Source: Glossina fuscipes
Lineage: Eukaryota > Arthropoda > Insecta > Diptera > Glossinidae
Assembly: GCF_014805625.2 (NCBI RefSeq)
Contig: NW_023998415.1
Coordinates: forward strand, 35,327,638 to 35,391,637
DNA: 64,000 nucleotides
Reading direction: 5' to 3'
The notes beneath the pieces are model-generated. The model was not told the DNA's origin. It made no database searches and was given only the letters and a program-made list of their open reading frames with translations. How positions within the stretch are numbered: position 1 is the first letter of the stretch; every line of letters begins with the position of its first letter. A program made the translations under genes and the position numbers. Positions 12,085 through 23,059 of the stretch are shown piece after piece.

Positions 12085-12945
12085 TGCCCATCATTAAAAG
12101 ATGAGGGGTGTGTCCATTTTTTTCAAAATGTCTGCAACGCCCACCAGCAAGCCTCAGCGACCTCATAACATATATGTATGTATTTTGGATCAGCATCAAT
12201 TTTTAATCCGCTCCATCTACTCGTCTGCCTGTCTGTTTATGGTAAGTGTATGGTAAACATACGCCCGGTGCAGCAATCGGCTTCAAATTCAACATAAGAT
12301 TCGTAAGTCCTTGCACGCAGGTTGTTATTGAAATTAAGCCAAATCGGTCAAGGGGCACAACCGCAATACAACATAAGCTTATGCCATCTCTGTTTTAAAA
12401 AATAAAGAAAAATGTTTAATTCTGCCTCGTTGCCTGTAAATTACAACAAATGCAATGATAAAAATTTGCATTTAGATTATAGGGGTTCTCCCATCGCATC
12501 TGTATTAAAATATATAAATCGGCCACGCCTACTCAATATTATGGAATATTTCTTTTACCGAAACGTTTACAGCACCCAGAAAAAAATTCCAGAGACCATA
12601 TAAAGTCTGCATACCATTGATTGGTATCAAATCTGAATCGGTTTAGAAATGCTTACAAGTCCGTCAGTCCATCTGTCTGCTAATTGCTGTAGTAGACGTA
12701 CTTATTTTCGACGTACATATAATTCGTTAAATCGGCAAAATATGAGGCATATAAGGCTCATGTACATCCCATCTTTCTAAGTTTGTTTTTTGCCCATAAA
12801 CAGCCGCACAATATAAATTCCCCCTTTTAGGAAACGTCAGTCATACCCATGCACTCTTATGAAAACTTGGTTTTTACCTTTGTTTTTTTAGGCTCTATTA
12901 GGATAATGGTGATGGGTATATAAGATTCGGTCTTATTGTGGGCGT
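12085..12945 (-). repeat. Family A, near-full-length reverse copy
   Basis: Read on the minus strand it starts near 12935 with the inverted-repeat end (AAGACCGAATCTTATA) and finishes at 12085 with the usual right end. On the plus strand that right end reads as TGCCCATCA, a diverged GATGAGGGGTGTGTCC, AAAATGTCTGCAACGCCC and a CCTCAGCGACCTC segment. A GTCCGTCAGTCCATCTGTCTG block near 12660 and a CTGCCTGTCTGTTTAT block near 12225 are the reverse complements of the GACAGACA-type segments in the forward copies. The interior is diverged. A further 200 bp to 13140 holds a second GGGCGTGTC motif and may be an extension or another fragment. Confidence 0.55.
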
Positions 12946-13504
12946 GTCTGTAAACATATAGCGTCCATTTTCTAGCCTCGCATTTTAATCGATAAAAGGA
13001 ATGTTTTCGCCAAATTTCGAAATAGATATACAACCTCACATTTGCATCAAAATATCCGCAATGGGCGTGTCTTTGATGTATTATATCAATAACAATTAAT
13101 CGACAACATTTACAGATATCCACATCTTTAGGAAGAATTTTTAAAATCAAAATCCCGTCAAATTGACGGATGCCTTAAGTCTAGTGTTAAGAATTTTTTT
13201 CTAACGAATAAAAGTAACGAATGGACTCTTCTTTTCTTATTCATTCTCTTTGTCGGAAGTTAATCTATTTACTATTTCATGTTTTATAATAAATGATTTT
13301 TTTATTTATTTATAGGAAAATTAAAAGGGAAAAATTTTTACATTGCTCGAAACAATTTCGTTTGCTCAACTAAACAAAAGACTTTTATTATTATATTTTC
13401 TTGCTTTCAAATATGTCTAGAAAGCTTAAATACACAAATTTTATCCCTGCAAATAATAAAATAAACAAAAAAATCAAGTTTGTTAGATTTTATAAGAAAT
13501 GGAC

Positions 13505-13540
13505 AAATTCGAATTCGAATTCGAAATCGAATTTCGAATT
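13505..13540. repeat. Cluster of TTCGAA palindromes
   Basis: AATTCGAATTCGAATTCGAA is followed by ATCGAATTTCGAATT. The stretch is almost entirely overlapping self-complementary TTCGAA/GAATTC words and could fold into one hairpin. Similar TTCGAA words recur near 16640-16665. No function can be assigned. Confidence 0.6.
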
Positions 13541-13629
13541 AGTATCCGTTATCAACTAGTAACTATAAGGTACAAATATAGATTCTTTATGTTTTTTCAT
13601 AAAATTCAACTGTACCTAAAATATACTCG

Positions 13630-13795
13630 TTATAAAGTTTTGTAATCGAAATATTCACCATCACTATGTGGGGTCTTTTGCCTCCTGTCAGATAGCTTGT
13701 GGATGGCCTCGTGGTAGAAATTTCGTGGTTTCGAGATGAGATTGTCAAATGTGACTCATTTTCGCACATCTTCAACTTTGCAGAGCTGTTGATCG
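13630..13795 (-). mobile_element. mariner relic, C-terminal end of transposase
   Basis: On the minus strand one frame reads TFDNLISKPRNFYHEAIHKL, continues through a RRQKTPHSDGEYFDYKTL segment and stops. This has the layout of the last part of mariner-type transposases: a K-P-x-x-F-Y helix, then a K-L-x-x-R-x-x-K segment, then GEYFD near the C-terminus. The catalytic core and the termini were not found. A weaker stretch, VEDVRKxV, lies just upstream. Confidence 0.6.
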
Positions 13796-14199
13796 ACGAA
13801 ACACGACCGCTAGAAGGTTCTAATTAGAAGGAGGACACTGCTCCTGAGTTGTTTAACTTACTCCCTGTTCTTGCGGAGCCGTAACTTCAGCTTCATTTTC
13901 TATCAACTTAAAATAGAAAACCGTGACGCAGTGACGTTCATATCTTTACACTTTTATATACACTGAATGATAGCTTGTAAGCAACCGATATTTATACCGG
14001 AATAATTCCAATTCCAAATTCGGGACAAAACGGATTTGTCTTATGCATTTTCTAAGGCCACCAATTTCAACATAGAGCATATATTGATTGATACGGAAAG
14101 AAATGTAGTTTTGATTGTTTGGTCAAAACAAAAGGCGATCTTTTTTCTAGTGTATAAATATTTTATTAAAAACAGTACAAGTCATTAGATTTCAATGCT

Positions 14200-14565
14200 C
14201 AGTAATGTCACGTGTTATTATTCGACGGTTTGCTTCAATTGATGCCTTTACTTTGTCCCTATCAGCTCCTACTGACCTTCCAGAATGTGATACAAAAGCG
14301 CCGAAACGATGTTTTTACAAATCAGTTTAGCATTGGCGCAATAATTTTTTTCTTATTTGAACGTAATAAAAGTAAAGTGCGCGGAAAATGCTGCTTTCGA
14401 CTTTCCACATTGGGTAAGGGGCCAAATCCTCACAGCAAGCTATCAAACGCAATACATGAAGAAGGGGTGCACCTTAAAGGTGAAGAAGATTGGGGAAGAT
14501 TGGCAATTAAGTCCGATGCGACGGCGAAAAAAAAACCAAATTACTTTTCGAACGACCTAATATTT
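14200..14565 (+). mobile_element. Possible mariner-type right end
   Basis: ACTTTTCGAACGACCTAATA at 14543-14562 is, reversed, TTAGGTCGTTCGAAAAGT. That closely matches the mariner start seen at 6663 (TTAGGTCATAGGAAAAGT). Two overlapping frames just before it (14212-14568, 118 codons, and 14357-14560, 67 codons) are open, but I cannot align either with confidence to a transposase. No matching left end was found. It may be a right-end fragment of the same mariner group. Confidence 0.35.
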
Positions 14566-15313
14566 TGAAATTTTCTTACTTTTAGAAAATGCATTCTCAG
14601 TATCTTAGCGATATATGCTCTTTATAAGACGTGATGCATAAATTCAAAGTATTTTCAGAAATTCATCATGGACATCGTGGCCATAGGTCATAGGCGTGAG
14701 TTTTTTAATTTTTGCATTTTTTTACAATCTTTCACCGATTAATTTAATTATATTTTTTTAACAATATATTTTAGAAATTTTGGCAAAATAGTCACTGCTT
14801 TGATAAACGATGTATTCGTATGCATGTTAAATAAATTAACCCAGATTTTTTGCTTGTCTTTCAAACACCACTCACTAGTTAAGCGAATTATTTATTGAAT
14901 TTTAACGATTTATAGTTGAAATGAAAACTTTCACTATTATTACGAATTAATTTACTCTCGCTATTAAATTATTTATTGATTTCAATAGATTATGCGTTTA
15001 TTTTATCATTCATTCATTCATAGCTTCATTTGATATTCCATTTAATTCATCATCAGCATTTTCGAGAGTCTTAAAGATAGACTGGTAAATGAAAGCCAGT
15101 AAGCGAAGTACGCTATGATGTCCTTGATGTGATGATTATGAGAATCGCTTCGCTATTTAAATGCAATATGAAATAGTTATTCCATTTTTTGTTAATTCGT
15201 TCGTGCGCTTGCCATCAATACTTTTGTAAATATGTTCGCATCCAATGAATTTTTGTATTGTACACGATTTAGAAAGAAAGAAATTTCCTCCATTTAAAAA
15301 TCTAATTCATTAA

Positions 15314-15577
15314 GTGCGCATTATTCACCTCAAATGTACTATGTGTAACGTAGAACGGATGATAGCCTTGCCCTCCTTGAGAGCGACTCCACCTCGGAAC
15401 GAATTATTTGCATCATGGCTGACGCCGGCCACCGCGGGTGATAACATTCAACGTTACCTTGCTGTAAAAGAAGCCCCATCTGTTAATTTTAATCGTGTTG
15501 GCATTTTTAAATTATTCCCAGATCAAACGGAAGCCTATCTCATCCTTGAAGATTTTAGTTTCGCTGGAAAATACTAA
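15314..15577 (+). mobile_element. Jockey-type LINE relic: ORF1 C-terminal region
   Basis: This 87-codon frame contains LFASWLTPATAGDNIQRYLA followed at a distance by VGIFKLFP. It resembles the end of ORF1 proteins of Jockey-clade LINEs, where an L-F-x-S-x-L-x-P segment and D-x-I-x-x-Y-L precede a short beta-rich region. The order fits, because the endonuclease of ORF2 follows at 15.76 kb. The ATG at 15314 is only the first Met of the open frame, not a known start. The N-terminal half of ORF1 was not found. Confidence 0.5.
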
Positions 15578-15754
15578 AATTTTGTTAAGCAAAGTAGTCA
15601 CTAGGATAGTGGAATTTACTTACTGGGATAGGTCTTGGAATACAAATCCTATAGCTCTTCCAACCGCAAAAAAAAAAACTAAATGTTTCCTTAAGCCCAG
15701 TAACTATCATTTATCAAAATCTTACGGTTTTTAAGCTCGAAAATTCAGTCTATC

Positions 15755-16562
15755 TATCTAAATTCAGTGAGCACTGAGGCTTTCTATATCGCTTCGGATA
15801 TTCTTTCCATGTCTTCAGAAAAGACCATTTAGATCGTACAAGTGGTGGTGTTTTAATTACCATAGCAGTTGTCTTTCCGTCCTATTCATTTCAATTTTCA
15901 ATTCCTTCCGACGTCGACTTAATTCCCAGTCGTGTGAAAGAATTTCCTTAAACATTTACATACATAATTTGTTCCCATATTCCTCCAAATCCGGACATTT
16001 CTAGTTATGGCCATAGTATTGGTTTTCAAGTGATAATACAGTCTACATGATATCCATTTGAACGTTGCATTTTCCAATGAATTATTTGATCGGAACTTAC
16101 TTCGATGCAATCGCACCTCTGAAAGTAATGGCAGACTGCTAGATCTTTGCTTTGTTAATTTCTTAGAGCTAGTTGTAGATCGCTATGCACTTTTTAGTTT
16201 ACCTGAGAATCGTTATCATCCAGCAAATTCTTTGTCCTCTCACTACGATGAGAGGATGACCCTTTGATTCACTCTCACACGTTAAATCCCTCCGTTCAAA
16301 AATACATTACACATTACGGTTGAATTATACGGTTGGGAATATGCAAACCCTGATGTCCTCATTCTATAAGGTATTAAGCCTAGCTATTCCCGCATCTGTT
16401 TCGATTAGACAACCGGCCCTTCGAAACATTTGTCCGCCATGGTTCAATAAAGCAATTAAATACTGTCACGGAAATCCCAAATCCAGTTCATTCCAGCTAA
16501 GTAATAAAATCTTTAATGAGGAAAAAAACCAAATGCATTCCGCGCAAGGGATAATAAAATGA
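15755..16562 (+). mobile_element. Jockey-type LINE relic: ORF2 endonuclease and linker, no reverse transcriptase
   Basis: Four pieces in shifting frames line up with the apurinic-type endonuclease of Jockey-clade ORF2. NSVSTEAFYIASD at 15761 is followed after a frameshift near 15802 by SFHVFRKDHLDRTSGGVLIT, the R-x-D-R-x-x-GGGV-type block. RLLDLCFVN then DRYALFSLPENRYHP in the frame at 16058-16267 is the end of the domain. The last piece, 16320-16562, includes PPWFNKAIK, the linker between endonuclease and reverse transcriptase. Homology stops at about 16562, so the copy lacks its 3' half. This is unusual because LINE copies normally lose the 5' end. Confidence 0.75.
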
Positions 16563-17272
16563 GTATATATTATTTTTTTGTATTTATTGTGCGTGTCAAT
16601 AAAAGAGCATCACTTTCGGTTGACATTAAAATAATGACATTCGATTCGAATTTTAATTTCGAATATAAATCTTTTTATAAATTATTTGCATGTTAACTCC
16701 GCTTGCATAATACGTTATCACCTTCCAGTCATCTCTCTTATTTTCTTTTTGCGGATTCTCTGCGCGCTCGCCTTTTATATATTATGTTATTGTAAATATA
16801 TTCAATAACACTCAATCTTAATATAGTATAGAGTGTGTGTGTGTTTGCACTCTGTTGTAAACATTTTTAGAGTAAACGATGAAGAAATGTCACTTAATAA
16901 TCGCTCATTAATTTATGCATCCACTCATTCGTGCAATCATTCTAAGGCAGCAAATCTTGAAGAAGCATTAATGCTAATATCGCATGCTATTATAATGTTA
17001 TTTATAATATATTTCAAGCGATTTTATACTTACACGAGCATGTTTAAAGGTTAACATCGATATATGTATCCGATATTTGCAACAATATATGCAGATCTTT
17101 GCTTATTTATATTATGCTAATAACTTATTTGCTCTCCCTTCCATAATTTTACTTCCAGTCAGCCCAGACACCCTTCAGATTGTGGCAATTTCTTTTCTCC
17201 TTTTGTCTGGAAAATGTTTACAAAAATTATTATTATAGCGATAATAATGAAAGTAATTGGAATTTATTAACA

Positions 17273-17341
<69 letters not shown>

Positions 17342-18880
17342 TTATAAAAGTCATTTTAAGAGATGCCATGAATTGTTAAATGAACATTTTTTATGTTTAC
17401 TAATAATAATGTTCGCATAAAAATTCGCCTGAACGAAGGACAGCCATTAGAAGAAGAAGAGCAAACAAAAGAAAAAAAATATGGAAATAAATAAATAAAT
17501 CTTTGTCTTGTCATTTAAATCCTTAACTATGTGCTGCTTTAATTCTTCACAAACTTATGCAGCCATTAAAATTTCTTAACTACGCATATTATCTCGATAA
17601 CGAAGTAAAATATACTAAGACGTTATAGTCGGGCAAGAGAGACCATTAAATATCTTACGCTACATCATCTAACATAGAACTTGAGCTATCTTCTTGTTAT
17701 AAAATATCTTAAATTATCGCTATCGTGCCTTATATGGGTGGGTCAGAAAGGAACCGAGAATGTCGAATACGTGACTTGGTCTATATTTAGTAAAGTTCAA
17801 CAACTTATTACTTTTTATACACTTGCGCCACGAAATGCCAAGCATTAAATCTTGTTGTCATAGAAAAAAAAAAAAAAAAAACAAAAAAAACCAAAATGGT
17901 GCAACGCTTGTAAGTGAAGAAATTCAAGAAGTGACTCCACCGCATTCAAATTTTCATCATATCAAAATACTGTCGTCCGTCTGTTTTGCTTGACACGGAT
18001 TGTAACTTCTTTTCTTCATACAACACATCTTTCAAGATAAAAAACTATATATAGGACAGTTGTCGTAAATGTGGTTGAATCCAACCTATATTCGATTGAG
18101 TTCATAATTGGAGTCAAATTGTGATTGCAGCATATTTCATTAAAATATCTTCAAATGCAGAATAAATGGGGTGAACATCAGACGGATAGCAAGCAGTTTG
18201 AAAGCAGTTTGGAAGTTTGAAAACATCCGCAGTAGCTTACTATACCTTTACCATAAATGATGTCGGGTACAAAAATTATAAAAAATAAAGAAAGATAATA
18301 AAAAAAAACTTTACAAAACTTGTTTTTATTTCTTCTTTTTTTTTTTTCTTTCGAAAAGTGCTTGAAAAGCAAAAAGTTTTTAAGATTTTTTTTTTTAATT
18401 TAAAACAAATCAAGAAATTTATATTCACCTCAAAGGGAAAATTTCACACTTATTACCTCAAGAAAATTTATGAAATATGCCGTTGTTGCTATGTACAGTT
18501 GTAGATGAGCATGTCAAACACTTATGCTGTATGCCGTAGATTATAAGTCTTTGAAAATATATTTTAAACGTTGTTCGTTTTTTGCGGTTTGTAAAATATA
18601 TTTTAAATTTCGGCTTCTTATTAGCCTTAGCGATTCCGCTTATTAGGGAGACGGGCGACGACGAGTTGTTGTAATTAAGAAGAACTTCATTCGATCAGCA
18701 ATGCGCAAGAGCTCTCAGACGCATCTTTCGCGGTGTTGCGAAGAAGATGTCCAAACTATTATACGTTCATTGTTTGATGGTCAGTTACAATGTCGTTGGT
18801 GATAAAATTTTTTGTGCATAGCAGACACATTAACAAAATCCCTAAATTTTTAAATTTATTGAATGTTCTTTAAAGAGAAA
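16563..18880. other. Unassigned stretch, simple repeats and a family B end
   Basis: Holds poly-A at 17272-17290 running into (TA)n at 17291-17336, and A-rich runs near 17860-17890. A family B-like end (TATAGTCGGGCAAG) lies near 17623. Frames in the region (for example 16833-17054) have no recognisable content. Confidence 0.5.
17272..17336. repeat. Poly-A run joined to a (TA)n microsatellite
   Basis: A19 is followed directly by about 23 TA units. Confidence 0.95.
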
Positions 18881-18884
18881 AAAT

Positions 18885-18965
18885 ACTATAGTTGACCGAA
18901 CCCATTCATGAAATACCCTACATCATAACGCTTAACACAATTCTTCTTTGTTTATTTTGGTGATA
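18885..18965 (+). repeat. Family B left terminus
   Basis: CTATAGTTGACCGAACCCAT is followed by AAATACCCTACATCATAACG and CTTAACACAATTCTTC. This is the same order as the start of the 52.0 kb copy (GTCGGGCAAAG, AATACCCTACACCACTTCGC, TTAGTACAGTTATTC). No interior sequence follows. Confidence 0.45.
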
Positions 18966-18985
18966 TTATTTGGTGGGGGAAGGAA

Positions 18986-19003
18986 GGGGGGGGGGGGGGG
19001 GGG
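18986..19003. repeat. Poly-G run (18 G)
   Basis: An uninterrupted G18 after AGGAA, in DNA that is otherwise strongly AT-rich. Long G runs are error-prone in sequencing and can form four-stranded structures. Confidence 0.9.
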
Positions 19004-19097
19004 CGGCGTAAAAATTGTTGTTGTTTATTTTAATATAAACCAGTCGCTCAGGGAATGTCTCTTATTTGGTCAGCGAGAAATGAGGAAAGAGATAGGG

Positions 19098-19300
19098 TGA
19101 TGGTTGCCGTAGCCTAGTGGATGCGGGCACTCAGTATAGCTACGATCTAAATAAACTCTACCGCTCATCAGATTTGAAACCGCAAACACTGACTTGATAG
19201 TCGCAATTCTTACCTATTGGCCGACTCATGCGAATGCTTCATGTCGTCGAATTTACAGGGTATCGTCCTTGGATCCAAATACTTGCGTAAAAGGACATCA
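19098..19300 (+). mobile_element. Candidate tRNA-derived SINE or tRNA pseudogene
   Basis: TGGTTGCCGTAGCCTAGTGG at 19101-19120 contains a good match to the RNA polymerase III A box (TRGCNNARNNG). About 60 bp downstream, GATTTGAAACC at 19171-19181 resembles the B box GGTTCGANTCC with changes. The spacing is right for a tRNA-like head, but the sequence does not fold into a full cloverleaf by eye. It is followed by about 100 bp of non-tRNA sequence, as in a SINE. No second copy was seen in the window. Confidence 0.35.
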
Positions 19301-19926
19301 ACTTGATTATGACCTAATTTCCAATACTTTTCTCGATAAAGCTCATTCCCTTAAGATTCCTTAGCGCGTTGCCTTTTATACATTCGAGCGACATACATTT
19401 TTGGAATTTCGTAGACTAAGATTTGATTGATAACCGCGTGTAAACTTTTTAGATCGTAGTCTGCTTCAGTCCATTTAATTAAGGGATGAATATGTTCTTT
19501 CCTTCTTCATTAAACATGATGAAACTTTTGTATGTAATATTTTTAAAGGAAAGTCCTTCGAATGGGACAGGCATCACGTGTCCTTGATAATGCTGAAGAA
19601 ATTTATAAAAAATGAATATAAACTTGAAGAAATCAATTGCTTCATTAATTTCTTGATGAATATTTATGCGGTGAAAAACAATTTCTTGATACGCGCATGT
19701 TGTCGGTGGCAATGTATAAAAATAATTACATAATGCTCATTTTGCTTCAGGAAAAGCTTTTCAATATTAATCTCTTAGGTTTGGGTTTTTGAACATTTCT
19801 CACTCTTATCTTATTGTGCACTAATACCCTTAATTGTTTTTATTCCCTTCATTCTTGCAGGTAAATTTGCATTTACAAAATGTAATATGTAATATGCATA
19901 CGCAGATCTTTCCCATAGAATTCATC

Positions 19927-19957
<31 letters not shown>

Positions 19958-20264
19958 GTAAAGTAAGTTGAAACTTTTCTAAGAGTAAGTGAAAAAAGAG
20001 GAAAATAAAAAAAAAAAAGAAGAAATTATTCTAAAATTTTCAAGCAAATCTTTTACTACCATGTCAAAGTTTTTGTTTATTAAACGGCATATGTGTATGT
20101 GTGGAGATGGGAGAAGTCGCGTTTGGGGAAATAGACAAAAAACTTATTATACGGCTTCATTTCGTATGCAATGTAATCAACTGTATAAAATTATGCGGCA
20201 AATTGCCAAAAACTGATTTTATGTTTTGTATTATAAGAACGGATATTACAGTTAGTACAATAAC
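19301..20264. other. Unassigned stretch
   Basis: A minus-strand frame at 19479-19712 (77 codons) is not shared with other copies and shows no motif I know. A TA-rich tract lies at 19930-19957. Confidence 0.45.
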
Positions 20265-20335
20265 AAAAATAATAACAACAACAACAACAACAACATGAAT
20301 ATCAGCAACAGCAACAGCAACAGCAACAGCAATAA
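20265..20335. repeat. (CAA)n then (AGCAAC)n microsatellite
   Basis: CAA repeats (about 20271-20295) are followed after an ATGAATAT spacer by four to five AGCAAC hexamers. Frames that cross it read as poly-Val/Ala or poly-Thr and are artefacts of the repeat. Confidence 0.9.
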
Positions 20336-20762
20336 CAATAGCAAGGACTAGTATTCTGATAGATGAAAAAGTCAAAAACGGTAGCAAAAGTTGTTTTATT
20401 GGGTTTAAAGTGTAGTACCGTTGCTATTCTTCACTCTCTGTCACTTTCACTTCCTACGTAGACGAGAACCTTTAAGTATGCCAAACAATCAAAAACTTAT
20501 TTTATTAAGCTGCATGACATTTTTGTTGCCAATTTCCGGACTAAATACTTTTTTTAAAGCGAATTCATAATCATCTAATATATGAAAAATAAAAAAAAAA
20601 TAAAAACTTTAACTACATATGTGTTTTTCATATGTCTATTTTACTTTCTTTTCTCAAATTTATTTGAAATTCTACGAAAATGCATTTTAATGCATTTTTA
20701 TTAATATCAGTCCAGCGGACATTTTTCGTCTTATATAATGTGTTTACAAATTATTATTCACG

Positions 20763-20763
20763 T

Positions 20764-20816
<53 letters not shown>

Positions 20817-20825
20817 TTCTCTCTT
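20763..20825. repeat. (CT)n microsatellite
   Basis: CT dinucleotides with a few TTT interruptions. The overlapping 82-codon frame is a Leu/Ser artefact of this tract. Confidence 0.9.
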
Positions 20826-21194
20826 ACCTACGCTTTTCACTTTCTATTCAATCACGGTCTTATATTCCCCACAGAAATCAAAATTTCTATCGCTCACCGA
20901 GCACACTTTAAAGGTAAAGGATATATAAACGTGTCAAGTCAATATTAAATACAATAATGTGTAACGGGCACGCTGTAAAAGAGTTAGAAAAAACACCTAT
21001 TGAAGCTACATATTCAGTTTCGGTCGAAGCATGTAATACCATACGCAATAGAGTGACAATCAATGTCTTTATAATTCATATACGACATTTATCCGAGACT
21101 TGTCGTCTAAATCAAGTTTTGTTCTCATTTACAAATCTATTTTACTGTAGATTATATATTATATTTTTCATGTGTGTTCCCGAATGTTAAATTT

Positions 21195-21982
21195 GAAAAA
21201 AAAAAAAACCGAATAAGAAAAGTTATATTCGGTCGTGACCGAAAAAAAGGAAAAGAACTACATTTTCATGCTTATATGGAGTGGGCGCGGTCGATTTTTT
21301 CTATTTGAAAAATAAAAGTGATTTTTTTTTCGCATTGGCCGTTGTAGGCGTATCCTTTGGAAAGTTTGTCACTTTCAAATTCTTTTGCAAGTTTATACAA
21401 TATTTACCATAGTTACTACACAGTTGCATAGGCAGACAAATGGACACGCCTAGATGCTTTCCGAATTTAACAGTGGCCAAGAGTCTATACACTTTATGGG
21501 ATTTTTAAAGCTGTAGCTTCTGCGTCTTATAAAGGTATTGAAAAAAAAATTAAATTTTAATACACTATAATATTGGCCCGGCATGATCAATTTTTTCCAT
21601 TTTGGAGAGATACTACAGCATCGTCTATAGAATATGCGTTCAAAAATTTGTACACGTATCTGCTACAGTTTATGAGTAATGATCGAAAAACCAATTTTTG
21701 TTCGTTTTGATAAATAGAAGTCTTCTGATTTTATGTAGTATTATAGGCGGGTCCTTCGACCAATTTGGCTCATTTTCAATCCTAACGTGCGTGCAAGAAC
21801 TTCCAATGTTTCTGCCAAATTTTAAAACGATAACTTGTGTTTTAGGTCCAAAGAGGCTATTTACAACGCGGACAGATGGACAGAGATGAAGAGATGAAGA
21901 ATGTATTTAGTTTGTGGCGTCTCTGAAGTTACCTTCTGGGCGTTGCAAACGTTTTGACAAAATGAATATACGCGGCGTACTT
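21195..21982 (+). repeat. Dispersed repeat family A, near-complete copy
   Basis: The second long forward copy. It opens with the near-palindrome TTCGGTCGTGACCGAA (21225-21241) and then GGAGTGGGCGCGGTCGATTT. It continues through GGCGTATCCTTTGG, a GCAGACAAATGGACACGCC block and TGAGTAATGATCGAAAAACC. The block TCCTTCGACCAATTTGGCTC, AACGTGCGTGCAAGAACTTC and TTAGGTCCAAAGAGGCTATT is nearly identical to 4868-4975. The right end is GTCTCTGAAGTTACCTTCTG then GGGCGTTGCAAACG and AATGAATATACG. The 63-codon frame at 21698 is the matching stretch of the 95-codon frame at 4735, but both are interrupted. It is most likely non-coding. Confidence 0.75.
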
Positions 21983-22616
21983 GTCTATTCGACGTAAAGA
22001 GATGGGCATATTTAACTTTCTAATGAAAATGATTGCACTATTGCATCGAAGGTATCGTTATGTGTATGTGTATTTTCGAAAAGCAAGAAAAGCGGTTTCG
22101 AATTTTGCCTGTAGGTCGGAGATCCCACAACAATTTTAAAATTTCATCTTTCTATTTACTATTTACTATTACTAATATTCTTTCAATAGTTACTTTTAGT
22201 CAGCGAATGTATGAGCTTAACAGGGGGCGTTAAAAATTGCCCCTCAAAATAATTGTGATTTTTTTTCCGCGACAATCTAAAAATGCCTCTGTGTCTGCAT
22301 ATCTTTCGCATGTGTAATATTAAACCATTAAGCAAAGCTTGGTGCTCTAGTCACAAGCCAAGCAACAAACTTAATTCGCTTTATAACGTTAAGTAAATAA
22401 TGTGCAATGGTTCACTTTAAAAGATTTTCCAAAGCGAAAAGAAAACGTAATAAAATTGTTCTGGTTTCTGTTTTTCATTTCTTTCGACATAAATTCAAAT
22501 AAAGTTAATTATGAAAAACTTTAAAATAAAGGAATATGTAGGAAGTAAACACAAGCATATATACAAACATTTGATGTCCACTAACTGAAGTTAATACATT
22601 ATAGACGCAATTTATG
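21983..22616. other. Unassigned AT-rich spacer
   Basis: No gene, terminus or long simple repeat was recognised. Confidence 0.45.
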
Positions 22617-23042
22617 TTAGGTTATATTGAAAATTCTCCGCGGAATGGTCTTCATGCCGATAAATCAGGCAACACTCACTTGATTGCCTGAAGCAGCGAG
22701 CGTATGCTTAAAATGTAACATTTCAGCTTACGTTTCTCGTGAGAATAGTTTTCCAATCCTTTGCTCGCGTAAAAAGTTACATTGATTCGAAAATGAATGA
22801 AGAGATAGGCTATGTGCAAAAACACAGTTAGAATGCAGTGAGTGAATGAAGGAATCAGGAGTGGTTTGCTCGATTCCGTTCCGTAAAATTGCGATGAAAT
22901 TTTGCGACTGGAAGAGCAAGAAGACCGGCACGCAAGTTATCAGGCACTAAACATGAATCACATGAAAGTTTTGAATCATTTAAAAAGAGTCGGCTAAAAA
23001 AAAAGAAACTCGAAACCGTAGAGACTTTTCCATATGACCCAT
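22617..23042 (+). mobile_element. Internally deleted mariner (MITE-like, about 426 bp)
   Basis: It starts TTAGGTTATATTGAAAATTC and ends GAGACTTTTCCATATGACCC, whose reverse complement (GGGTCATATGGAAAAGTCTC) matches the start of the mariner at 6663 (TTAGGTCATAGGAAAAGT). The leader also matches that copy (GGCAACACTCA, CATTTCAGCTTA, TTTGCTCGCGT). In the frame from about 22794 a degraded transposase start can be read (VQKHS, NAVSE, EWFARFRS, TGRARRP), interrupted by stops. The sequence then jumps to near the right end, so most of the transposase has been deleted. It lies 17 bp left of the LTR-like element. Confidence 0.7.
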
Positions 23043-23059
23043 TACATGTATATATATAT

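Noticed and set aside
17175..17369. 64-codon minus frame of alternating Ile-Tyr
   Set aside because: Translation of the (TA)n microsatellite.
20101..20387. Frames with poly-Thr or poly-Val/Ala tails
   Set aside because: The low-complexity tails come from the CAA / AGCAAC microsatellite, not from a gene.
20680..20928. Leu/Ser-rich 82-codon frame that looks like a membrane segment
   Set aside because: Translation of the (CT)n tract.
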